40,278 nt of DNA. It comes from an uncultured Lachnospiraceae bacterium (GTDB lineage: Bacteria > Bacillota > Clostridia > Lachnospirales > Lachnospiraceae). Both the position numbers and the translations under genes were made by a program. A model generated the notes under the pieces. That model ran no database searches. It saw only the letters and a list, made by a program, of their open reading frames with translations, and was not told the DNA's origin. The stretch spans positions 1-40,278 of the forward strand of contig CALWDR010000143.1 in NCBI GenBank assembly GCA_944376745.1, in the 5' to 3' direction. Below, piece by piece: positions 8,205 to 15,570 of the stretch. How positions within the stretch are numbered: position 1 is the first letter of the stretch; every line of letters begins with the position of its first letter.

Positions 8205-8303
8205 GCATTGCCGTTCAGTCGCAAAAAAGAAATGACGCATTGCCGGCCAGGCCGCAAAAAAAGAAATGATGTATTGCCGTTCAGGCCGCAAAAAAAGTCG
8301 GGG
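8205..8303. repeat. Intergenic tandem repeat, three ~33-bp copies
   Basis: Copies start at 8205, 8237 and 8271, each reading ATTGCCG(T/G)(T/C)CAG followed by (T/C)CGCAAAAAA and then GAAATGA or GTCGGGG. They lie just after the Na/Pi symporter stop and before uppP. No stem followed by a T-run is seen, so this is a minisatellite more than a terminator. Confidence 0.8.
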
Positions 8304-8477
8304 CTATTTTAAGAAAAATTTACTTGAAAAAAGCGGCGAAGTGTTGGAAAATAAGAGGGTATGAGAAATGTGCGGACGACCTGAACTTCCATTTGCAGGA
8401 AAATGCTGGTACACGGTCCGGTTATCTGGCGAACGGTGTACTGGATAAAGGGTCCCACAGCGAGAAAAGGAGTATCC

Positions 8478-9305
8478 ATGGAAATTTTAGAATTGTTGAA
8501 AGCGCTGATCCTGGGAATCGTGGAGGGGATCACCGAGTGGCTCCCGGTCAGCAGCACCGGGCACATGATCCTGGTGGATGAATTTTTAAGTCTGGACGTA
8601 TCTGCGGATTTTCGGGAAATGTTTCTGGTGGTGATACAGCTTGGCGCCATCCTGGCCGTGGTGGTGCTGTATTTCTGGAAAATCTTCCCCTTCACCCGGG
8701 AGCAGGGCAGGGTGAGGGTGAAGATGGAGACCATCTCCATGTGGCTGAAGATCCTGGTGTCCTGCATCCCGGCGGCCATTGTGGGACTGCTCTTTGACGA
8801 TGAGATCGACGCGTTGTTTTACAATTGGCAGACGGTTTCTATCATGCTGATCCTGTTCGGTATCTTTTTTATTTTGATCGAGCGGTACAACCGGGGGAAA
8901 CAGCCGGCGATGGAGTCCCTGGATGCCCTGACCTACCGGGCGGCTGTCATCATCGGCCTGTTTCAGCTGGTGGCGGCGGTATTTCCCGGGACCTCCCGGT
9001 CCGGGGCCACGATCCTGGGGGCCCTTTTGATCGGCGTATCCCGCACCGTGGCGGCGGAGTACACCTTCTTCCTGGCCATCCCTGTGATGTTCGGGGCCAG
9101 TGCCTTAAAGCTTGTGAAGTTCGGCTTCGATTTTACAGGGCAGGAGCTTGCCATCCTGGCGGTGGGCCTGGTGTCCGCCTTCGTGGTGTCCGTTCTGGCC
9201 ATCAAATTTTTGATGGGATACATCAAAAAGCACGATTTTACCGTGTTCGGCTGGTACCGGATCGTGCTGGGTGCTCTGGTGATCCTGTATTTTAATTATA
9301 TGTAA
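8478..9305 (+). CDS. uppP: Undecaprenyl-diphosphatase UppP (BacA)
   Basis: An integral membrane phosphatase that converts undecaprenyl diphosphate to the monophosphate, recycling the lipid carrier for peptidoglycan and other envelope polymers; overproduction in other bacteria gives bacitracin resistance. Signature motif 1 EGITEWLPVSSTGHM (~residue 17) and motif 2 FPGTSRSGATI (~residue 170) are both intact, with the catalytic Glu/Ser/Arg residues present. Length 275 is standard and about eight membrane segments can be read. ATG at 8478 has AAAGGAG 6-7 bases upstream and starts with the family-typical MEILELLKALILGIVEG, so the longer upstream reading is rejected. Confidence 0.95.
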   Translation: MEILELLKALILGIVEGITEWLPVSSTGHMILVDEFLSLDVSADFREMFLVVIQLGAILAVVVLYFWKIFPFTREQGRVRVKMETISMWLKILVSCIPAAIVGLLFDDEIDALFYNWQTVSIMLILFGIFFILIERYNRGKQPAMESLDALTYRAAVIIGLFQLVAAVFPGTSRSGATILGALLIGVSRTVAAEYTFFLAIPVMFGASALKLVKFGFDFTGQELAILAVGLVSAFVVSVLAIKFLMGYIKKHDFTVFGWYRIVLGALVILYFNYM

Positions 9306-9374
9306 AATGCGAAAGGCGTATCCGCTTGCAAGAAAAATGTAAAATGCGAAAGGCGTATCCGCCTACAAGAAAAA
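9301..9374. repeat. 37-bp perfect-period duplication spanning the uppP stop codon
   Basis: Two copies, 9301-9337 and 9338-9374, begin TGTAAAATGCGAAAGGCG and differ at only two bases. The first copy includes the TAA stop of uppP (9303-9305), so the last bases of the gene were duplicated into the spacer before the next gene. Confidence 0.9.
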
Positions 9375-9394
9375 TGAGAGACAGAGGGAAAAGG

Positions 9395-10990
9395 ATGAAG
9401 AAGCACGATATTTTAAAGAACAAGTATTATCTGTATCTGACGGAGTTTTTCTCCGGCGTGTCCGTGATGGCGGTGGAGCTGGGGGCGAGCAGGCTTCTAG
9501 CCCCCTATTTCAGCTCCTCTCAGATCGTGTGGACCATCATCATCGGCACCATCATGATCGCCATGGCCCTGGGAAATATCTGGGGCGGCCGGGCGGCGGA
9601 CAAAAATCCCAACCCGGACAGGCTGTACCTGCGGCTGCTGATCGCGGCGGTGTGGATCGCGGCCATTCCCCTTCTGGGAAAATACGTGATCCTGGGAATC
9701 TCCGGCCTGCTGGTGCTGACGGTGAACAATAATTTCCTGATCCTGGCGGCCTTTCTGGCCTGTATGGTGGTCTTTGTGTTCCCGCTGTTTCTGCTGGGGA
9801 CGGTGACGCCGTCCCTGGTAAAATATACCACGGAAAGCCTGGAGGACAACGGCAGGACCGTGGGGACACTGGGGGCCTTTAACACCATCGGAAGCATCAT
9901 CGGAACCTTTCTCCCCACCTTTGTGACGATCCCGGCGGTGGGGACGGCGGTGACCTTCCTGATCTTTTCCGGGATTCTCATGGCCCTGTCCCTGATCTAT
10001 TTTATCAGCAGGCGGGCGAAGCCCATCGCCTGTATCGTCTCTGTGGTGCTGTTCGTGGTGTGCAGCGTGTTCGGCCACTCCGGCAGTTTTGCCTTCTGGG
10101 AAACGAAGCTGTTGTATGAGGGAGAATCCATTTACAATTATCTGCAGGTGAAGGACACCGGCCCCAGCGTGATCCTCTCCACCAATGTGCTGTTCGGCGT
10201 GCAGTCGGTGATGATGAAGGAGGACTCCCTCACGGGCATGTATTACGACTACGCCATGCTGGCTCCGGTGATGACGGACCTTGCGCCGGAGACGGAAATT
10301 CTGGTGCTGGGCATGGGAACCGGGACCTTCGGGAAACAGTGTATGCGTTATTTTGACGGCGTCTCGGTGGAGGGCGTGGAGATCGACGAGAAGATCACCG
10401 GCCTGGCCCGGGAATATTTTGAACTGCCGGATTCGGTGCAGGTGGCCACCTACGACGGGCGGGCCTATTTACAGGCGGTGGACAAAAAATATGACGTGAT
10501 CATGGTGGACGCCTACCAGGACATCACCATCCCCTTTCAGATGTCCTCCGTTGAATTTTTCACGATGGTAAAAGAGCATCTCGATGAGGGCGGCGTGATG
10601 GTGGTCAACATGAACATGCACTCCAGCGAGGAGGGCAATATCAACGATCATCTGGCGGATACCATTGCCTCGGTGTTTCCCTGTGTCTACACGGTGGACG
10701 TTCCCGGCACCACCAACCGGGAGCTCTTTGCCGGAAGCAGCCCGGACATGCTGACGAAGGCGGAGGAGCATATCGCCCAGTTGAAGGATGAGGAGCTTGG
10801 AGAAATGCTGGAGGAAGCCTACGGGAACCTTGCGGCCTATGAGAAGGGTCCCTACCTTCTCACCGATGACAAGGCGCCGGTGGAGCTTTTGGGCATGCAG
10901 GTTATCGACAGCCTGATTCAGAATGAAATCGGCTACTACAAGGAAATTTTCCGGGAAGAGGGCATTGAGGGGCTGTTAAACAGCTTTTAG
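9395..10990 (+). CDS. Membrane-anchored spermidine synthase-like methyltransferase-fold protein
   Basis: The N-terminal ~220 residues form several membrane spans (SGVSVMAVELGASRLLAPYF, TIIIGTIMIAMALGNIWGG, later TLGAFNTIGSIIGTF), like MFS-related fusions with spermidine synthases. The C-terminal ~280 residues have the Rossmann nucleotide-binding turn EILVLGMGTGTFGKQ, the acidic VEGVEID, ATYDGRAYL and DVIMVDAYQD, as in polyamine aminopropyltransferases (PF01564). Such fusions are common in bacteria, but their true substrate is usually untested. Length is 531. ATG at 9395 is chosen for its AGGGAAAAGG site and MKKHDILKNKYYLYL start. It follows uppP after the 37-bp duplication. Confidence 0.75.
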   Translation: MKKHDILKNKYYLYLTEFFSGVSVMAVELGASRLLAPYFSSSQIVWTIIIGTIMIAMALGNIWGGRAADKNPNPDRLYLRLLIAAVWIAAIPLLGKYVILGISGLLVLTVNNNFLILAAFLACMVVFVFPLFLLGTVTPSLVKYTTESLEDNGRTVGTLGAFNTIGSIIGTFLPTFVTIPAVGTAVTFLIFSGILMALSLIYFISRRAKPIACIVSVVLFVVCSVFGHSGSFAFWETKLLYEGESIYNYLQVKDTGPSVILSTNVLFGVQSVMMKEDSLTGMYYDYAMLAPVMTDLAPETEILVLGMGTGTFGKQCMRYFDGVSVEGVEIDEKITGLAREYFELPDSVQVATYDGRAYLQAVDKKYDVIMVDAYQDITIPFQMSSVEFFTMVKEHLDEGGVMVVNMNMHSSEEGNINDHLADTIASVFPCVYTVDVPGTTNRELFAGSSPDMLTKAEEHIAQLKDEELGEMLEEAYGNLAAYEKGPYLLTDDKAPVELLGMQVIDSLIQNEIGYYKEIFREEGIEGLLNSF

Positions 10991-11062
10991 AGCTGTCGGG
11001 ACTGCGGGAGCAGGAAGCGCGATGCAGTCTCCGGAAGAATCGAAGGACAGGAGAGATGTGGT

Positions 11063-11482
11063 ATGAATATTTTGGTCATTGACAGCCAGGGCGGCGGCAT
11101 GGGCAGGCAGCTGGTGGCGGCCATCAAGGCGCGGTTCCCGGAATTTTCCGTGACGGCGGTGGGCACCAATGCGGCGGCTACCACGGCCATGCTGAAGGCC
11201 GGCGCGGACAGCGGGGCCACCGGGGAGAATCCGGTGATCGTATGCGCAGGGAGGGCGGACATCATTCTGGGACCTGTGGGCATTGTCATTGCCGATTCCA
11301 TGATGGGCGAGGTGACGCCAGCCATGGCCGCGGCGGTGGGCCAGAGCCACGCCAGGCGGATTCTGCTTCCGGTGAACCAGTGCGACAATATCGTAGTGGG
11401 CGTGGCGGAGCTTTCCATGGGAAAGCTGGTGGAGCAGGCCGTGGAGGAGATTGAGAGGCTGGTGGTTCCTTTTTGCGGGTAG
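11063..11482 (+). CDS. DUF3842 family protein
   Basis: A 139-residue protein recognised as DUF3842 (PF12953), found mainly in Clostridia. It opens MNILVIDSQGGGMGRQLV, a glycine-rich turn after a beta strand that suggests nucleotide or cofactor binding. It continues with VTAVGTNAAATTAML, GENPVIVCAGRADIILGP and an alanine-rich GEVTPAMAAAVGQS. No signal peptide or membrane span is seen. Function is not known. ATG has AGGAGAG upstream. It sits 72 bases after the spermidine synthase-like gene and before the ABC importer. Confidence 0.8.
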   Translation: MNILVIDSQGGGMGRQLVAAIKARFPEFSVTAVGTNAAATTAMLKAGADSGATGENPVIVCAGRADIILGPVGIVIADSMMGEVTPAMAAAVGQSHARRILLPVNQCDNIVVGVAELSMGKLVEQAVEEIERLVVPFCG

Positions 11483-11555
11483 GCGGTAACGAGTCCCGGA
11501 AAAAGGATGATGGTTTTTGCTTGACAGACATGCCTGGTCGAAACCAGGAGAGATT

Positions 11556-11642
11556 ATGCAGAAGCATAAAAGTGAAAAAGCAGATTCCCGTGAAATGATA
11601 AAGCTCTGGGTTTCCTATGGGAAGCGGCCGGATAAAAAATAG
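11556..11642 (+). CDS. Possible 28-codon small ORF upstream of the ABC importer
   Basis: An ATG preceded by CCAGGAGAG at good spacing opens a 28-residue, Lys-rich peptide (begins MQKHKSEKADSREM, ends GKRPDKK). Just before it CCTGGT/ACCAGG can pair around a 4-base loop and would mask the ribosome site, and TTGACA lies at 11521-11526 without a convincing -10. The rest of the 272-base gap from 11483 to the importer shows no other gene. It could be a leader ORF or chance. Confidence 0.25.
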   Translation: MQKHKSEKADSREMIKLWVSYGKRPDKK

Positions 11643-11754
11643 ATAAGCGATGTGAAATTTACCAGGAATGTGAGGCATCTCTAAGAAGGAGAGGGATTCC
11701 CCACCTTTCTTTATGTCCCAAAAACGGGACAAGTAATGAAAGGAATTGATTGCA

Positions 11755-13420
11755 ATGAAAGAAAACAAAAGAACGAAAAAATGGCTGAGTATCCTGCTGG
11801 CAGCAAGCTTTATGGCAGGAATCCTGGCCGGCTGCGGAAAGGCCGGCCAGGAACCGGAGAACGGAACCAGCGAAACCGGGAATTGGACTGCCAATGAGGA
11901 AAACGGAGAAGGAGAAAACTCTGAGGCAAAGGACTTCGTCATCGTCACTATGCCCATCACCTCGGAGCCGGAGGCGGGCTTTGACCCCATCTATGGCTGG
12001 GGCGCCGGGGAGCATGTCCATGAGCCCTTGATTCAGAGCACCTTGCTTGTCACCAATGAAGATCTGGAAATAGAAAAGGATCTGGCCACAGACTACCAGG
12101 TCAGCGAGGACGGTCTTGTCTGGACCGTCACCATCCGGGGGGGATGTGACGTTCACCGACGGACAGCCGCTGACGGCGGAGGATGTGGCATTTACCTATA
12201 ACCAGTGCCGGGACAACAGCACGGTCAGCGATTTTTCCATGCTTCAGGAGGCGGTTGCCGTGAGCGATACCCAGGTAGAATTTCATCTGAACCGCCCCTA
12301 TTCCATCTGGGCCTATACCATGGCCAATGTGGGAATCGTGCCGGAGCATGCCTATGATGAGAATTACGGCAGCAATCCCATCGGTTCCGGACGTTACAAG
12401 CTGATGCAGTGGGACAGGGGGCAGCAGGTGATCCTCCAGGCCAACCCGGACTATTACGGGGAACCGCCCAGGATCAAGCAGGTCACGGTTTTATTTATGA
12501 CGGAGGACGCTGCCCTGGCGGCAGCTATGGCGGGGGAGGTGGATGTGGCCCACACGGCGGCCAGCTATGCCGCCCAGAAGATTTCCGGCTATCAGCTCTT
12601 TGCGGTGGACACGGTGGATAACCGGGGGCTGAATCTTCCCGCGGTTCCGGCCAGGGAAGCGGAGGGAACCATTCTTGGAAACGATTTTCTGAGCGACGTG
12701 CAGGTGCGCCGGGCGATCAACATCGGAATTGACAGGGAGCGCCTGATCGACAATGTTCTGCATGGATATGGAACACCGGCCTACAGCGTCTGCGACAATC
12801 TGCCCTGGTACCAGGAGGCCTCCGAGACTGCCTGGGACCCCGAGGAGGCGGTCCGCCTTCTGGAGGAAGCGGGCTGGAAGAAGGGAGAGGACGGTGTCCG
12901 GCAAAAGGACGGCGCGCGGGCAGAGTTCACCATTTTGTTTGACCCGGAGGACTCTGTGCGTCAGGCTCTCGCGGAGGAGGTCAAAAACCAGCTTGCGGAG
13001 CTGGGGATCGAAGTCACAACGGAGGCGGTGGGCTGGGATACGGCCTATGACAGGGCCTTAAGCCAGTCCATGGTCTGGGGCTGGGGCGCCCACACGCCCA
13101 TGGAGCTTTACAATCTCTACCACAGCACGGAGAACGGGTATGCCCGCTATTCTCCTTACCGCAACGAAAGGGTGGACGCCTACATGGATGAGGCCCTGCG
13201 GTGCACGGATCTGGAGGTGTCCTATGAGCTCTGGAAAATGGCCCAGTGGGACGGCAGTACGGGCGTTACCCAGGAGGGAGACGTGCCCTGGATCTGGCTG
13301 TGCAATGTCAAACACCTGTATTTCGTCCGGGAGGGCCTTGCCATAGCGGAGCAGAAAATCCACCCTCACGGGCACGGGTGGTCGATCCTCAACAACGTGG
13401 ATGCATGGAGCTGGGAATAG
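11755..13420 (+). pseudogene. ABC importer substrate-binding lipoprotein (SBP family 5, peptide/nickel type), frameshifted at G7
   Basis: An extracellular solute-binding lipoprotein. The signal peptide ends in lipobox LAGC (~residue 24), followed by a Glu/Asn/Gly-rich linker and an SBP_bac_5 fold: GWGAGEHVHEPLI, then DVTFTDGQPLTAEDVAFTYN, RRAINIGIDRERLIDNVL, EEAVRLLEEAGW. The first frame (11755-12201) runs out right after VTIRGG; the rest is in the next frame to 13420. The switch lies in a run of seven G (12137-12143): with six G the protein reads TIRGDVTF and is continuous (554 residues). This is either a phase-variable switch, a real mutation or a sequencing error. The permeases follow directly and larB/larE lie downstream, so nickel is a plausible ligand; peptide binding cannot be excluded. 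Confidence 0.8.
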
Positions 13421-13481
13421 ACTGTCAACGATGTGGATGTATAGAATAGAGCAACAATGTGGATGTATGGAGCTGGGACAG
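13389..13481. repeat. ~30-bp repeats copied from the 3' end of the binding-protein gene
   Basis: Copy 1 (about 13389-13420) encodes the last residues NNVDAWSWE and the stop; copy 2 (13424-13451) and copy 3 (13452-13481) repeat the core ATGTGGATGTAT. Copy 3 supplies GGAGCTGGGACAG directly before the permease ATG, so the duplication has produced that gene's ribosome site. Confidence 0.8.
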
Positions 13482-14471
13482 ATGAAGACGAAAACAGGAT
13501 TTTTTGCGGGACAACTGCTGCGGGGCCTGCTGCTGGTGGCGGGAGTCAGCATTGTGACCTTTTGGCTGGTCAGCCAGTCGCCCATTGATCCCCTTACGGC
13601 CAATGTGGGACAGACGGCGCTGGGAACCATGAGTGAAGAACAGATTGGGAAGCTTCAGGCGTATTGGGGGATGGACACGCCTTTGGTGGAGCGGTTTTTA
13701 AACTGGGCCGGGGATTTTATACGGGGAGATATGGGGGTCTCGCTCCTTTACCGCCGTCCGGTGGCAGAGATCATCGGGGAAAAGCTGGCCAATTCTCTGC
13801 TGTTGATGGTGACGGCCTGGGTCATTTCCGGCGTGCTGGGCGTTTTGCTGGGGGCTTTGGCGGGGATGAAAAAGGGAAAATGGACGGACAGGGTGATTCG
13901 GGGCTATGGGGCGGTGATGGCCGGCACTCCGGCTTACTGGGTGGGGCTGTTGTTGCTTCTTGTGTTCGGCGTCTGGCTGAAAATTTTCCCGGTGGCCCTG
14001 GGGGTGCCCATCGGTGTCACGGCGGAGGAGGTCACCTTCCTTGACCGGCTGCATCATGCCGTGCTGCCTGCGCTGGCCCTGAGCGTTACCGGCACACCTT
14101 CCGTGATCCTCCACACCCGGGAGAAAATGGCGGAGGTGATGGACAGCGATTTCATGCTCTTTGCCCGGGCCAGAGGGGAGAGCAGAAGGAGGCGCTTTTT
14201 CTGCCATGGCCTTCGGAATATCCTGCTTCCGGCGGTGACGCTGCAGTTTGCCTCCATCGGGGAAATTTTCGGCGGCTCGGTGCTCATTGAGCAGGTATTT
14301 TCCTATCCCGGCCTGGGGCAGGCGGCGGTGAGCGCCGGGCTTGGCAGCGATATCCCGCTTTTGATGGGGATCACGGTCATCAGCGCGCTGCTGATCTTTG
14401 CGGGAAATCTCACCGCCAATCTGCTCTACAGTGTCATAGACCCGCGAATCGGGAAAGGAGGGAGCAGATGA
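13482..14471 (+). CDS. ABC importer permease, DppB/NikB type
   Basis: An inner-membrane channel subunit of a peptide/nickel-family importer. About six membrane spans: the first at GLLLVAGVSIVTFWLVSQSP, then SLLLMVTAWVISGVLGVLLG, and so on. The cytoplasmic coupling loop reads LFARARGESRRRRFF followed by HGLRNILLPAVTL, the EAA-type region. Length 329 is normal. ATG at 13482 is preferred to an in-frame ATG at 13467 because GGAGCTGGGA then sits at a usable distance; both are possible. It overlaps the next permease by 4 bases (ATGA). Confidence 0.85.
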   Translation: MKTKTGFFAGQLLRGLLLVAGVSIVTFWLVSQSPIDPLTANVGQTALGTMSEEQIGKLQAYWGMDTPLVERFLNWAGDFIRGDMGVSLLYRRPVAEIIGEKLANSLLLMVTAWVISGVLGVLLGALAGMKKGKWTDRVIRGYGAVMAGTPAYWVGLLLLLVFGVWLKIFPVALGVPIGVTAEEVTFLDRLHHAVLPALALSVTGTPSVILHTREKMAEVMDSDFMLFARARGESRRRRFFCHGLRNILLPAVTLQFASIGEIFGGSVLIEQVFSYPGLGQAAVSAGLGSDIPLLMGITVISALLIFAGNLTANLLYSVIDPRIGKGGSR

Positions 14472-15496
14472 TGCGGTGGAAAAAGACCGGGCAGGAAAGT
14501 GCGCATGACCTGCCGGAAAAGGAAGCGCCCGGGCAGGGAAGCGTGTATGACCTGCCGGAAAAGGAAGCGTCCGGGCAGAGAAACGCGCATGACCTGCCGG
14601 AAAAGGAAGCGTCCGGGCAGAGAAACGCGCATGACCTGCTGAAAAAGGAAGCGCCCGGGCAGGGCGGGCAAAAACTGTGCTGGAACCGGAAAAAGAGAAC
14701 TGCGGTGGCGCTGGTCCTGACTGTGCTGCTACTGGCACTGGTGATCGTTGCGGGCATTCTCTGCGGCGAAAAGGCCCTTAAGACGGATCTGGCTCTTGCC
14801 AGCCAGCCCCCGGGGCCTGCCCATCCCTTCGGCACGGACTGGATGGGCAGGGATATGCTGGCCCGCACCCTAAAGGGGCTGTCTTTAAGTATTGTGATCG
14901 GCGGGGCCGCTTCCATCGCCAGCGGAGCGCTCTCCCTGGGATTTGGGATTCTGGCGGCCACCCTGGGCAGGAAGGCCGACGCTGCCGTCAGCTATCTCAT
15001 CGACCTGATCCTGGGGATTCCCCATCTGCTGCTTCTGGTGTTGATTTCCCTGGCGGTGGGGAGGGGATTAAGAGGCGTTGTCCTGGGGATCGTCCTCACC
15101 CACTGGCCAACCCTGGCAAGGGTGATCCGGGGAGAAATTTTGCAGCTTAAGGAGCAGCCTTACATTCTCGCTGCCGGAAAGCTGGGAAAAAGCAGGCGCT
15201 ACATTGTCCTTCATCACATGCTGCCCAATATCCTTCCGCAGTTTTTGACGGGGATGCTTCTGACCTTTCCCCACGCTATTTTGCATGAGTCCAGCATTAC
15301 CTTTCTGGGCTTCGGGCTGTCGTCGGAGCAGCCGGCCATCGGGAATATCCTGTCGGAGAGCATGCGGTATCTCATTACGAGAAACTGGTGGCTGGCGATT
15401 TTCCCGGGGATTTTGCTGGTGTGCGTGGTCTTGCTGTTTCAGTACCTGGGCGAGAGCTTACGGCGGTTTGCGGACCCGGCGGGGGCCCACAGGTGA
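14468..15496 (+). CDS. ABC importer permease, DppC/NikC type, with repeated cytoplasmic N-terminal tail
   Basis: The second channel subunit. From ~residue 78 it follows the DppC pattern: one span (VALVLTVLLLALVIVAGIL), HPFGTDWMGRDMLAR, then a five-span core with the EAA-type loop ILAAGKLGKSRRYIVLHHML and the ending FLGFGLSSEQPAIGNIL. The first ~65 residues are unusual: four tandem 14-residue units of the type DLPEKEASGQRNAH, hydrophilic and charged, not part of the family. The start overlaps the previous stop (ATGA), implying translational coupling. Confidence 0.85.
   Translation: MMRWKKTGQESAHDLPEKEAPGQGSVYDLPEKEASGQRNAHDLPEKEASGQRNAHDLLKKEAPGQGGQKLCWNRKKRTAVALVLTVLLLALVIVAGILCGEKALKTDLALASQPPGPAHPFGTDWMGRDMLARTLKGLSLSIVIGGAASIASGALSLGFGILAATLGRKADAAVSYLIDLILGIPHLLLLVLISLAVGRGLRGVVLGIVLTHWPTLARVIRGEILQLKEQPYILAAGKLGKSRRYIVLHHMLPNILPQFLTGMLLTFPHAILHESSITFLGFGLSSEQPAIGNILSESMRYLITRNWWLAIFPGILLVCVVLLFQYLGESLRRFADPAGAHR
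14507..14674. repeat. 42-bp tandem repeat, four copies, in the DppC-like permease gene
   Basis: Units begin at 14507, 14549, 14591 and 14633, each opening GACCTGC and containing AAGGAAGCG(C/T)CCGGGCAG. The second and third are nearly identical. The 42-bp period equals 14 codons, so the frame is kept. Confidence 0.9.
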
Positions 15497-15570
15497 GGCG
15501 TCATCGTTTCCGGCGGGGTGTCGGAGCACGGCTTTCCTATTTTTCAGAAAACACAGATGAGGAGCGGAGC

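Noticed and set aside
14507..14674. Possible CRISPR array from the regular 42-bp repeats
   Set aside because: Units are contiguous with no unique spacers, lie in a permease reading frame and keep its frame; no cas genes are present.
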